This document shows positions 44,245 through 53,321 of a stretch of 64,000 nucleotides of DNA, in pieces. A model generated the notes under the pieces. It saw nothing but the letters and a program-made list of their open reading frames with translations. It did not search any database and had not been told where the DNA came from. The translations under genes were made by a program, and so were the position numbers. Where the stretch lies: NCBI GenBank assembly GCA_012270555.1, contig JAAXIC010000031.1:143821-207820 (forward strand), written 5' to 3'. Each line of letters begins with the position of its first letter. Positions within the stretch are counted from its first letter, which is position 1. Source of the DNA: Chloroflexota bacterium. GTDB taxonomy: Bacteria > Chloroflexota > UBA11872 > VXOZ01.

Positions 44245-45525
44245 TTAGGCAATCCCGTGGTCGTTTTCAGTGCGCAAACGCTCAAGTGTTTGCACGAGAT
44301 CGGCTGCCGTGACGTTTTCCTGCGTGCTTGACCCCAGGTCGCGCAGCAAGACCTGTCCTACCGCTAATTCGTCGTCGCCAATGATCACGGCGTAGTCAGC
44401 CTGATGGTTGCCCGCCTGACGTAGCTGGGCTTTGAGGCTGCGCGGCCGGTACGTCATGAGCGCGCGGACGCCGCGTTGCCGTAGGTCATTCACCAAGCCG
44501 GTGCCGTACGTCGCGGCGCGTTCGCCGAGCGTTGCGATAAAGACGCTAAAAGGCCGATGTTCGCCAGGCGCGACTCCCTGTCGTTGCAGGTTGAGGATAA
44601 TGCGCTCGATGCCTGTGCCGAAGCCGATGCCAGGCACGTCCCGCTTGCCAATCTGTCTTGCCAGGGCATCATAGCGGCCGCCCCCTCCCAGAGCACTCTG
44701 ACGACCCACCGCTCGCGGCCAGACCTCGAAGACCGTGCGCGTGTAGTAGTCCAGACCACGCACCAACGTGTGATTCAGCGTATAGCCGATGCCCATGGCC
44801 TCCAGGGAATTCTTTAGCACGCCAAAGTGCGCGTCGCAGTCGCCACAGAGATTGTCCAACGTGTGGGGCGCTTGCTCGATGAAGGGCTGGCAGGCGTCCT
44901 CTTTGCAGTCCAGGAGGCGCAATGGATTGCGTTCCAAGCGTGTCTGACAATTGTCACAAAGCGCTTGGACGTGGGCACGGTAGTATGACGCCAGTTCCGC
45001 AATGTACTGCGGACGGCAGGCGGCGTCGCCGATGCTGTTGAGTTGCAGTGCAACCTCGGTGAGCCCAACGCTGCGATAGAGTTGCAGGAGCAAGCTGATG
45101 ATTTCCGCATCTATCGTCGCAGCTTCCTCGCCTAACGCCTCCACGCCGAACTGGTGATGCTGGCGCAAGCGTCCCGCCTGGGGCCGGTCATAGCGAAATA
45201 TCGAGGCGATGTAACTGAGCTTCACCGGCTGCGGCAGCCGATGCATGCCGTGCTCCAGATAGGCGCGCACCACCGGCGCCGTGCCCTCCGGTCGCAGGGT
45301 GAGACTGTCACCGCCCCGATCTGCAAACGTATACATCTCCTTCTCAACGATGTCCGTGCCCTCGCCCACCGTTCGTTGAAAGAGACGGGTATCCTCGAAC
45401 ACGGGCGTGCGGATTTCGCCATAGCCGTAGGATTCGCAAATAGTCTTGAAGTGAGCGGTTACGTAGCTCCAGTACGTTTGCTCGTTGGGAAGAACGTCGG
45501 CTGTGCCTCGCGGAGTTTGCAGCAC
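44245..45525 (-). CDS. hisS: histidyl-tRNA synthetase
   Basis: A 426-residue class II synthetase. Motif 2 region SLTLRPEGTAPVVRAYLEHG, the HisA-type LVRGLDYYTRTVFE and motif 3 GGGRYDALARQIGK, with GIGFGTGIER, are present, and a C-terminal anticodon-binding domain follows. CDNCQ and CGDCD pairs form a zinc-like insert. GTG start with AGGAGA nine bases upstream. It is downstream of yggU, yggT and yggS genes on the same strand. Confidence 0.95.
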   Translation of the reverse strand: MLQTPRGTADVLPNEQTYWSYVTAHFKTICESYGYGEIRTPVFEDTRLFQRTVGEGTDIVEKEMYTFADRGGDSLTLRPEGTAPVVRAYLEHGMHRLPQPVKLSYIASIFRYDRPQAGRLRQHHQFGVEALGEEAATIDAEIISLLLQLYRSVGLTEVALQLNSIGDAACRPQYIAELASYYRAHVQALCDNCQTRLERNPLRLLDCKEDACQPFIEQAPHTLDNLCGDCDAHFGVLKNSLEAMGIGYTLNHTLVRGLDYYTRTVFEVWPRAVGRQSALGGGGRYDALARQIGKRDVPGIGFGTGIERIILNLQRQGVAPGEHRPFSVFIATLGERAATYGTGLVNDLRQRGVRALMTYRPRSLKAQLRQAGNHQADYAVIIGDDELAVGQVLLRDLGSSTQENVTAADLVQTLERLRTENDHGIA

Positions 45526-45528
45526 AGT

Positions 45529-45843
45529 TTATTCTCCTATACCTAAGGCGTTAAGGCGACGCGCTATTCCGGCAGCCGTGTGACCCTTCACCAAGAGAGT
45601 CTTGCGCCGGGATGTCGTGCCCCGCTTCAACATCACCGCGGACCTGGGTACTCCAAGCGCGTCAGCGAGGAATTTCAGCAACTCGTCATTCGCTTTGCCA
45701 GCTACCGGCAGCGCCTGCAGTCGGACACACAGCGCGCCAGCGTGTGTGCCGGCAAACTCCGTGCGTCGCGCTCGCGGTCTGGCTAGGACGGTCAACTCGC
45801 AACCGGTGGCCGAATCTCGTAGGTGTTGCGCCGAAAGGGTCAT
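45529..45843 (-). CDS. DUF167 (YggU) protein
   Basis: A 104-residue protein. ARPRARRTEFAGTHAGALCVRL and PVAGKANDELLKFLADALGVP match the small YggU/DUF167 family of unknown function. It lies between YggT and hisS and is probably cotranscribed with both, with gaps of only three bases on each side. Confidence 0.87.
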   Translation of the reverse strand: MTLSAQHLRDSATGCELTVLARPRARRTEFAGTHAGALCVRLQALPVAGKANDELLKFLADALGVPRSAVMLKRGTTSRRKTLLVKGHTAAGIARRLNALGIGE

Positions 45844-45846
45844 GCG

Positions 45847-46107
45847 TCAACCGCATATCAGCGAAAGCAAGACGCTGCGGAGAATCTGGAGAAGGATGAG
45901 GGCAACCAGCGGAGAGAAGTCGATCATACCGGTAGTGGGCATGAGGCGTCGAATGGGACCGACAATTGGCTCCGTAATGTCGTGCAGCATGGCTACGATG
46001 GGATTGCTCTGGTCCTGCACAAACCACGAGGCTAAAGCGCGCGCTATAATGGCAAAGATCAGCGCTAAGGTGAGGAACTCAACAAATCTGCAAATCACCT
46101 CGTTCAT
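45847..46107 (-). CDS. YggT-family membrane protein
   Basis: An 86-residue two-helix protein with ARALASWFVQDQSNPIVAMLHDITEPIVGPIRRLMP, the YggT hallmark. Members often accompany YggS and cell-division genes; the role is unclear. It follows yggS by 17 bases on the same strand. Confidence 0.87.
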   Translation of the reverse strand: MNEVICRFVEFLTLALIFAIIARALASWFVQDQSNPIVAMLHDITEPIVGPIRRLMPTTGMIDFSPLVALILLQILRSVLLSLICG

Positions 46108-46124
46108 GTTTTGTACTAATCCAT

Positions 46125-46853
46125 CTATGTGCTTTGCAGTGTTCCCACGGGTGCTCTCTGACGCACGGCAACCGGATGCTCACCGAATAGGGCCCGGCCC
46201 ACTCGTACTATGGTAGCACCTTCCTCGATTGCGATCGGGTAGTCATTCGTCATGCCCATGGAGAGTTCTTGGCACGGGTGATCAGGCAGAACTGACTGAA
46301 GCCTATCGCGCAACTCTCTCACCGTGCGGAATTCGGCGCGCAGCGTGGCCTCATCATCGGTGAATGACGCAATGGTCATGAGTCCCTCGACACGAAGACT
46401 CGAGAGCGCCCCGACATGGCGAGCGACCGCAGGTAGCTCGGCCGGTGCAAAGCCGGATTGGCTTTCCTTTCCCGATACGTTTACCTGGAGCAAGATCGAC
46501 AAATCTCTTCCCTGGTTTGCCACGTGCCGGTCAAGCGCCTCCGCGAGCCGTGTACTGTCAACTGATTGAACGCAATCGAAGAGTCCCACAACCTGCTTCG
46601 CCTTGTTCGATTGCACGTGCCCAATCATGTGCCACTTGAATGATTCAGAAAGCACTGGGATCTTCTCGGCTGCTTCCTGGACACGGTTTTCTCCGAAAGT
46701 TCTCAGTCCGGTAGCGGCAGCTTGCTCGATAGTCCCTTTGCCGAATGTCTTCGTCACCGCTACCAGCGTAATCTCAGACGGCTCTCTTCCCGCCTTCAGT
46801 GCGGCATCGGCAATGCGAGAGCGCACGTGGGCTACGTTTTCTGCAATGCTCAT
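46125..46853 (-). CDS. YggS-family PLP-binding protein
   Basis: A 242-residue PLP homeostasis protein with the Schiff-base Lys in LVAVTKTFG, ENRVQEAAEKIP and the phosphate site GMTNDYPIAIEEGATIVRVGRALFG (MSMGMT-type). It is a non-catalytic barrel that helps vitamin B6 balance. It is the first gene of the yggS-yggT-yggU-hisS cluster. Confidence 0.9.
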   Translation of the reverse strand: MSIAENVAHVRSRIADAALKAGREPSEITLVAVTKTFGKGTIEQAAATGLRTFGENRVQEAAEKIPVLSESFKWHMIGHVQSNKAKQVVGLFDCVQSVDSTRLAEALDRHVANQGRDLSILLQVNVSGKESQSGFAPAELPAVARHVGALSSLRVEGLMTIASFTDDEATLRAEFRTVRELRDRLQSVLPDHPCQELSMGMTNDYPIAIEEGATIVRVGRALFGEHPVAVRQRAPVGTLQST

Positions 46854-46992
46854 GCTTGCAAGCGTCTTTCAATTCGCCGGAGAAGACTCTGGTTATAGCC
46901 GGTCTCGACGACTCTACTGTAGCAAATCCCCAGCGAACGTGCATGCATCCGGCACAGCCGCACCTTTAGAAGCCCGCATACGCTCTTTGCTG

Positions 46993-47021
46993 TGGTCAAA
47001 GCCAAGAGCCTACAGTATAAT
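46993..47021 (+). promoter_or_regulatory. possible htpX promoter
   Basis: TATAAT (47016-47021) with TGGTCA (46993-46998) 17 bases upstream. The remaining 46854-47140 region shows no gene. Confidence 0.4.
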
Positions 47022-47146
47022 TGACCTTAGGGCAACCGCCTTAGCCCTAAAGGAATGCCTCATCTGATTGGCATCGAAGTTGGCCGCATACTTTGAAAAG
47101 CTCAACTAGAAACTATTGATCTCTAAGATAAGCAAGGAGAATGTTA

Positions 47147-48049
47147 ATGCAGCGCAAATGGATTGGCGACGGTGGGCTGCAGATACGCATGTTCATCACG
47201 ATTTTCCTCCTTGGCGCCGTCTACGTCTTCTTCTTGGCCGCGCTCTGGTCGCTGGGAGCGGGCGCCATGACCATGCTGGTCTTTGCCGGCGCCTTGATGG
47301 CTGCGCAGTACTTCTTCAGCGACAAGATGATACTGTGGTCCATGGGCGCGAAAGAGGTGACGCCGGAACAAGCGCCCGATCTACACGCTATGGTGGAACG
47401 CCTCGCCGCAATGGCGGACATGCCGAAGCCAAAGGTTGCCATGGTAGAGCATTCCATGGCGAATGCGTTTGCTACCGGTAGAGACCCGAAGCATGCCGTC
47501 GTGGCAGTAACCACCGGCCTCATTCACCAATTGAATCGCGACGAGTTGGAGGCTGTGCTTGCCCATGAACTCAGCCACGTGAAGAATCGTGATGTGATGG
47601 TCATAACGCTGGCGAGTTTCTTTTCCACGCTCGCGTTCATGATCATGCGCTTCGGCATGTACATGGGCTTGTTTGGCGGCTTTGGCGGTCGGGGTCGAGA
47701 CAGTTCAGGCAACGCGATAATTCTGGTGTACTTCGTGGCGCTGCTCGTCTGGATCGTCAGCTTCCTCTTGATACGGGCGCTGTCCCGATACCGTGAGTAT
47801 GCCGCCGACCGGGGGGCCGCCACGCTTACCGGCTCACCCTCTCACCTATCGTCCGCCCTACTGAAGATCAGCGGTCGCATGCAGCGCATACCGAAGGATG
47901 ACTTGCGTCAGGTGGAAGGCGCAAACGCGTTCTTCATCATGCCTGCCGTGAGCAAGAGCTCTCTGATGGAGCTCATTTCGACCCACCCCTCGCTGGAGAA
48001 TCGGCTCAAGCGTCTCGCAGACTTCGAGCAGCAGATGGAGCGCGCGTAG
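47147..48049 (+). CDS. htpX: HtpX-type zinc metalloprotease
   Basis: About 300 residues. The zinc-binding HELSH is in VLAHELSHVKNRD, with the third ligand Glu in REYAADRGA. The protein has N-terminal and central hydrophobic helices and acts on membrane proteins in envelope quality control. AAGGAG lies at normal spacing before the ATG at 47147, and ATG 47141 is also possible. It overlaps the pspAB start by one base. Confidence 0.93.
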   Translation: MQRKWIGDGGLQIRMFITIFLLGAVYVFFLAALWSLGAGAMTMLVFAGALMAAQYFFSDKMILWSMGAKEVTPEQAPDLHAMVERLAAMADMPKPKVAMVEHSMANAFATGRDPKHAVVAVTTGLIHQLNRDELEAVLAHELSHVKNRDVMVITLASFFSTLAFMIMRFGMYMGLFGGFGGRGRDSSGNAIILVYFVALLVWIVSFLLIRALSRYREYAADRGAATLTGSPSHLSSALLKISGRMQRIPKDDLRQVEGANAFFIMPAVSKSSLMELISTHPSLENRLKRLADFEQQMERA

Positions 48050-48618
48050 TGAAGTTTCTGGACGCGCTGCTGGGTCGCAGCCGCCCGGTTCGCTCTCATC
48101 TGGAAAGTCTTATGAGCATCTCCACGGCTGCGTTCGCCTTTGCCGCCAGCAATGGGCTGGAGAGCAAAGGGAGCGCCGGCATTTGCTTCCGCTCGCTCTC
48201 GTCAAGCCAGTTCGCGAACCTCCAGCGTGAACTTGCCGATCTGCTTGCAGTGAGCGGCAAGCAGACTGGCACGGACACCCTGATCAAGGAGGACTCGTTT
48301 GGCTTCCATTGGGTGGTCCTCCAGGACCCTGACTTCGAAGACTTGGTCACCACGATCCATATGGTTAGCCTTACTCTCTCCGAACACGGCTACCGGGATC
48401 AGCTCCTCGCGGCGGCCTTCCACTTCGCAGACATGTCGGGAGTGGGCATGTATTGGATCTACAATTACAAGCGCGGGGCGTTCTATCCCTTCGCTCCTAC
48501 CGGCTCCCGCACGCGCGACAATGCGCTTGAACTGCGGATGCAGGCCATAGCTGATCGTGAGTTGCCCTTGGAAGCCGATCAATCCAAGTGGTACGCGCTT
48601 TGGGAACTGCCGGTATAG
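48049..48618 (+). CDS. pspAB: PspA-associated protein PspAB
   Basis: A 189-residue protein that starts at a GTG overlapping the htpX TAG. KEDSFGFHWVVLQDPDFEDLV and GVGMYWIYNYKRGAFYPFAP are typical of PspAB, an accessory protein in the phage-shock/envelope-stress set of Chloroflexi and Actinobacteria that is usually found beside htpX. No pspA lies in the window. Confidence 0.85.
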   Translation: MKFLDALLGRSRPVRSHLESLMSISTAAFAFAASNGLESKGSAGICFRSLSSSQFANLQRELADLLAVSGKQTGTDTLIKEDSFGFHWVVLQDPDFEDLVTTIHMVSLTLSEHGYRDQLLAAAFHFADMSGVGMYWIYNYKRGAFYPFAPTGSRTRDNALELRMQAIADRELPLEADQSKWYALWELPV

Positions 48619-48815
48619 CTTCTACCGGGCTCAGTGCAGGTACGGTTGCGACTGTCAAGCCGGAACGCTCGCACACCTTCCAGTTCCCAACCTCCCAGCA
48701 GGACTCATCTCGTTTTCATGCTTGCAGCACTTACTTTGGGGTGCTCTCTTGCGCGTTTGCAAGTGGTGACGGCAGGAGACGATCCCAATGGCCGCGCAAA
48801 TAACCCTTAAAGCTA

Positions 48816-48851
48816 AGAGAGGAGGCAGCGAAATGCTGCCTCCTCTCTTTT
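48816..48851. terminator. bidirectional intrinsic terminator
   Basis: A perfect 14-bp stem (48816-48829/48835-48848) with a GAAAT loop, followed by TTTG, between convergent pspAB and the ABC ATPase gene. The 297-base gap holds no gene. Confidence 0.8.
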
Positions 48852-48915
48852 GTCTATCCGTATCCATGACATGCCCTTAATGGGCCTGTGAGTGGAGTAT
48901 GGTGACCAGCTTTCC

Positions 48916-50025
48916 TTAGAAAATCGACTCTTGCGTCCGCATGTCGAAGGCGTGGCACTTATCCACGTCAACCACCATCTCGATGTCGCGGCCGACGACG
49001 GCTTCGGCGCGCGGGTCGAGCCGGGCCACGAAGTCGATATCGCCAGCCAGGCAGTAGACGTACATTTCAGAGCCGAGCGTTTCCACGACGTCCACGCGGG
49101 CGGCCATGGAGTTGCCTTCCGTTACGTCCAGCGCGGCGGGGCGGAAGCGCGGGTCAAACATATCCTCAGGCCGCCAGCCAAAATAGATCTTGTCCGTATC
49201 GGCCTTGGCCAGGGCGGCTGCCTTGTCGGGCGGCCAGCGGAGCTTGAAGCCGCCGGTCTCCACCCACATTTCGTCGGCGTCGCCGGTGAGCGTCGCCTCT
49301 TGGAAGTTCATCGCCGGGCTACCGATAAAACCGGCCACGAACATGTTCGAGGGATGGTCGTAGATGTTCTGCGGCGAGTCCAGTTGCTGCAAGACACCGT
49401 CCCGCATCACAGCGATGCGGTGACCCATCGTCATCGCTTCCACCTGGTCGTGGGTAACATAGATGGTCGTGGTCTCCAAGCGGCGGTGGAGCTTGATGAG
49501 CTCCGCGCGCGTCGTAACACGCAGCTTGGCGTCCAGGTTCGAGAGCGGCTCGTCCATCAAGAAGACGGCGGGGTCGCGCACGATGGCGCGTCCCAGCGCC
49601 ACGCGCTGCCGCTGACCTCCGGAGAGCTGCCGGGGCTTGCGGTTGAGGAGTTCGCCAATGCCGAGCATCTCGGCACTCTCACGCACACGGCGGTCGATCT
49701 CTTTCTTGGGTGTGCGGCGCAACCGCAGACCGAACGCCAGATTGTCGTACACCGACATATGCGGATAGAGCGCGTAGGACTGGAACACCATGGCGATGTC
49801 GCGGTCCTTCGGCGGCACGTCATTTACCAGGCGGTCACCAATGAAGAGACTACCTTCCGTGATCTCCTCGAGGCCGGCAATCATGCGCAACGTGGTCGAC
49901 TTGCCGCAGCCGGAAGGTCCGACAAGGACGAGGAATTCCTTGTCCTTCACCTCCAGGTTCATATTGCTCACCGCGACAACTTCGCCGAAGCGCTTTGTGA
50001 CGGATTCAAGAGTTACACTAGCCAT
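48916..50025 (-). CDS. ABC transporter ATPase, UgpC/MsmX type
   Basis: About 369 residues from ATG 50025, with AAGGAG nine bases upstream. Walker A GPSGCGKST, signature LSGGQRQR, Walker B VFLMDEPLSNLD and the C-terminal TOBE-like domain show the carbohydrate-importer type (Ugp/Mal/Msm). Such ATPases can serve several sugar permeases, so a separate permease set elsewhere is plausible. Upstream in the same direction lie a zinc-ribbon protein and a GH4 glycosidase, which fits sugar use. Confidence 0.92.
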   Translation of the reverse strand: MASVTLESVTKRFGEVVAVSNMNLEVKDKEFLVLVGPSGCGKSTTLRMIAGLEEITEGSLFIGDRLVNDVPPKDRDIAMVFQSYALYPHMSVYDNLAFGLRLRRTPKKEIDRRVRESAEMLGIGELLNRKPRQLSGGQRQRVALGRAIVRDPAVFLMDEPLSNLDAKLRVTTRAELIKLHRRLETTTIYVTHDQVEAMTMGHRIAVMRDGVLQQLDSPQNIYDHPSNMFVAGFIGSPAMNFQEATLTGDADEMWVETGGFKLRWPPDKAAALAKADTDKIYFGWRPEDMFDPRFRPAALDVTEGNSMAARVDVVETLGSEMYVYCLAGDIDFVARLDPRAEAVVGRDIEMVVDVDKCHAFDMRTQESIF

Positions 50026-50273
50026 TCGCAGCAACTCCTTCTGTATACTTTGCTATTCGCACCTGTCGTCATGCGGGCACCGCACGACACTGTCTACTCT
50101 ACTACGTTTCTGCGCACGTCTCAACGGCAATACATCACCGCCCATGCGCAGCATAGAACAATGCATCGCATTGTTCACGTGAAGTTTACGCTATGGGTGC
50201 GGGGTCGTCAAGTCCGCTTCAGGCGCAAACAAATTGCTTTCGCACCTATGCGGTCTGGACTGTGGGCGCGGCA

Positions 50274-50663
50274 TTACTGGGGGAACAGTGCGAAGTACAG
50301 CACGACGAGGACTACTACCACCGCTACCCCGATAACGAAAAGGTTGACGGGTGTCCAAAATCCGGTCGCGTCCGCCGTTTCCTCAGGGGGTGGCTCTCCC
50401 GTAGCTTCCAGATGACAGTCGCGGTGATACGTTGCAAACGTGCGCGGCGCGGTGTACCCAACCGGCGCAATCCGGGTCGGCGCGCCGGTCTCGTCAGCGG
50501 CAACCACCAAGTCTTCCTTCTCGGTTATGGCGCCACCACACCACTGGCAGACAGGGAACCCTTCAGGAGTCTCGTCAATACGACCTCCTGCCGCATTCCC
50601 TTCGTCTTGATGACTTTGCCCTGCTTCTTCTGAAGGCGGGATTCGGTTGTCGTTGGTATTCAT
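50274..50663 (-). CDS. zinc-ribbon single-span membrane protein
   Basis: A 129-residue protein. The middle carries CQWCGG and HRDCH, which may bind zinc as a CxxC...HxxC site, and the C-terminus is one membrane helix (FVIGVAVVVVLVVLYFALF). The N-terminus is acidic and disordered. No family recognised. Confidence 0.6.
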   Translation of the reverse strand: MNTNDNRIPPSEEAGQSHQDEGNAAGGRIDETPEGFPVCQWCGGAITEKEDLVVAADETGAPTRIAPVGYTAPRTFATYHRDCHLEATGEPPPEETADATGFWTPVNLFVIGVAVVVVLVVLYFALFPQ

Positions 50664-50778
50664 GGCACACGCAAAGCTGCTCTGTGAAGATGCATGTTGA
50701 CTTGCACGGCAGTGACGGTTCTTTTACGCGGAGCGTATGGCAACCACCGCTGGCAGCGACTGCCGCCGCGTCTCGCAG

Positions 50779-52149
50779 CTATATTGTCAGGTATTTTTCG
50801 CTCGCCGCAAACAACTCTTCAGTCATGGCGCGCACGTCTTCCAGCGAGCACTGGGTCGTCGTCAGCGGGTCCAATGCAATCGCCTCCTGGACACGGCGGC
50901 GATCGTGCTCAAGCATTGCCTGCACGGTGAGTTCTTGCACGTTGACGTTGGTGCGGTTGATACCTGCGCATTGGGCGGGGAGATTTCCGACATAGCAGGG
51001 ATGCAAACCGGCACTATCCACCAAGATCGGCACTTCCACGTTGCAGCCAGAGGGCAGGTTCGTAATCAAATCGGTATTAGGCACATTGCCGTTGAAGCGA
51101 TACGGCGTATCGGTCTCGATAGCGTGTAGGATGAACGAGCAGTATTCGTGAGTCCGCTTGAAAGGCAGTATATCTGGGCTTTCGAGTTGGCTGCGCTGGC
51201 TGGCAAAGTAGTCTTCGCGCCGCTCTTGCCGGGCGTACATGAAGGACTCCCGAATCTGCGCTTCTTCGTCTAATTGCTCCCCAATGTTTTCTTTCTCGAT
51301 GTAGTTCTCCTCGGCCCAACGCTTCAAGTGTTCCGGTATGAAGCGCGCGCGATCGGCCGCGGTGCGGCGAAACCAGGGCGTGTACTCCGACATGTGGTGG
51401 CTCGACTCGGTGACGAAGTAGTTGAAGTGGCGCAGAACCTCGAAGCGTACACTGTCTCTGGCATAGATGTCAGGATCATCCATCGCGGCGCGCAAGCGGG
51501 GATACAAGTCCTCCCCGCGATAGGAGTGGTGGCGGAGCTGTAGGAACCACGCCTGGTGGTTGATGCCGGCTACCCAGTACGACACTTCCTCCGGCTCCAG
51601 GCCCATGTACTGGGCAAGTTGCCCGGCCGTGCCCTGCACGCTATGGCACAGCCCCGCGGCGCGTATATTGCTCATCGCGCCAATCAGCCACATGTTGATG
51701 TTCATCGGGTTGGCATAGTTGATGAGAAGCGCATCTGGACACAGTTCATCCATGTCCTGGGCAATTGTGGCGAGCACGGGAGCGGTGCGGAGACCGCGAA
51801 AGACCCCACCGGGCCCGATGGTATCGGCCACCGTCTGGTAGACGCCGTATTGGGCGGGAATCTTCCAATCTTGCATGCGGAGCGGTTGCCCGCCCACGTC
51901 GATGGCCGTAATGACATAGTCGGCGCCTTCAAGCGCCTCTCGTCTATCCAATGTTGCCGTGACAGTCGCACCGAGACTCTGTTCCCGGATAAGCCGCTCC
52001 ACGAACTGGGTCGTAATCTCCAGCGTCTCGCCGTCGATGTCCATGAGCGCCAGCGAACTCTCGCAGTGCTCCGGCCAGGTCAAGATGTCGGTGAGGATGC
52101 GGCGGGCAAACGTCACGCTGCCGGCGCCAATGAAGGCGATTTTTGCCAT
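50779..52149 (-). CDS. glycoside hydrolase family 4 (MelA-like)
   Basis: A 456-residue NAD- and Mn-dependent glycosidase. FIGAGSVTFARRIL is the NAD loop, DTIGPGGVFRGLR and INYANPMN follow, and CHSVQGT with NHQAW gives the metal ligands (Cys and His). It resembles alpha-galactosidase/alpha-glucosidase members; substrate is not certain. The nearby UgpC-type ATPase suggests a role in sugar uptake and hydrolysis. Confidence 0.9.
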   Translation of the reverse strand: MAKIAFIGAGSVTFARRILTDILTWPEHCESSLALMDIDGETLEITTQFVERLIREQSLGATVTATLDRREALEGADYVITAIDVGGQPLRMQDWKIPAQYGVYQTVADTIGPGGVFRGLRTAPVLATIAQDMDELCPDALLINYANPMNINMWLIGAMSNIRAAGLCHSVQGTAGQLAQYMGLEPEEVSYWVAGINHQAWFLQLRHHSYRGEDLYPRLRAAMDDPDIYARDSVRFEVLRHFNYFVTESSHHMSEYTPWFRRTAADRARFIPEHLKRWAEENYIEKENIGEQLDEEAQIRESFMYARQERREDYFASQRSQLESPDILPFKRTHEYCSFILHAIETDTPYRFNGNVPNTDLITNLPSGCNVEVPILVDSAGLHPCYVGNLPAQCAGINRTNVNVQELTVQAMLEHDRRRVQEAIALDPLTTTQCSLEDVRAMTEELFAASEKYLTI

Positions 52150-52241
52150 GCTTTCATGCTCCAGGCGTTTTCAGCGGTTCATACGGGCATGGTAGTTTGC
52201 CCAATGCGGCGGGTCAAGGATGAGGGCAGGGGTACGTGTGC

Positions 52242-53282
52242 TTAGCGGCTGAGACGGTGTCGCAAGTGCAAAAGGCGGGGAATGAGCCGGGTGAGCGCAT
52301 AGTAACCCGGGCGATTTAAGACACGATCATACGCGCCGAGACGGCGCACATAGCGCGCACCGAAGCCGCTCTTAAATCGGTACACGCCCCACAGTGGATC
52401 GCTTTTATCCATCACGGTTGGCGCGCCCCAGAGGTCGTACCAGCGATAGCCACGCGCTATCAGCCATTGGATAGCGTGCCACTGCAAGAGGTAGTTGGGC
52501 ATCTTGTCACGCTGCCGCTGGGACGACGCGCCCGTATAGAACCAGCCGGTGTCTCCTACATGAATCAGATAGAGACCCGCCACGGCCTCGCCCTCAACTC
52601 GCGCGAGGAAGCCCTCACCTTGCCCCGACTCTTGGAAGAGAGACCACACGTCATGATAGTAGCCCTCTTCTCGGATCGGAAAGCCGTCGCGTCTTGCAGT
52701 CTCCGCATAGAGTTTGAACAACACCTGCCAATCGGTTGTCTCTTCTATCTCCACACCTCGGCGCGTCGCTAGGCGAATGTTGTAACGTGTTTTCGGCTTC
52801 ATAGCCGCCAGCAGCGCGTCTGCGCCGCAATCTAAATCGAGCATAGCAGTGTGTGGAAACTGAATCTGCTCAGAACCGGCCCGCCAGCCGCTTTCACGGT
52901 AGAGGTCTGCTGCGCGCGCATTCTCCTCGGGGATGTCGGGGTCAATCTTTACATAAACCGCCCGCGCAGCACGTGCAACGTTGGTGATATGGTCTAAAAC
53001 GGCAACGAACAGCGGTTCATCGGCATAGTCCAGCAAAGGGCCTTTCGGAACGTAGGCAATGCGCCACGGCAGCAGGGGAACCCGTCGGGTAAGCAGCGTG
53101 AAGGCGGCGACCACCTCGTTGTTGCGCTCGCACACATAGCGCCGAGCTTCCCAACCATACCTTTCCCTGAGCGCGCCCCATTCCCAGGATTGGAGAAAGT
53201 GCTGGCGTGGCAATGCCTGCAATGCGTGGGCCCACGTTGCGCGGGAAACATCCGTAGTGATTTTCAAAGACAGAGACTTCAA
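52242..53282 (-). CDS. FemAB-family peptidyltransferase-like protein, copy 1
   Basis: A 346-residue FemA/FemX homologue. Two GNAT-like halves are visible: FLQSWEWGALRERYGWEAR near the start and YDLWGAPTVMDKSDPLWGVYRFKSGF near the end. The family uses aminoacyl-tRNA to build peptidoglycan cross-bridges. The start is a TTG at 53282 with no clear Shine-Dalgarno and is uncertain. It follows a second copy by 39 bases. Confidence 0.87.
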   Translation of the reverse strand: MKSLSLKITTDVSRATWAHALQALPRQHFLQSWEWGALRERYGWEARRYVCERNNEVVAAFTLLTRRVPLLPWRIAYVPKGPLLDYADEPLFVAVLDHITNVARAARAVYVKIDPDIPEENARAADLYRESGWRAGSEQIQFPHTAMLDLDCGADALLAAMKPKTRYNIRLATRRGVEIEETTDWQVLFKLYAETARRDGFPIREEGYYHDVWSLFQESGQGEGFLARVEGEAVAGLYLIHVGDTGWFYTGASSQRQRDKMPNYLLQWHAIQWLIARGYRWYDLWGAPTVMDKSDPLWGVYRFKSGFGARYVRRLGAYDRVLNRPGYYALTRLIPRLLHLRHRLSR

Positions 53283-53321
53283 AGCACCGCAGTCACCAAA
53301 CGCATCCCGTACTACGTGGCC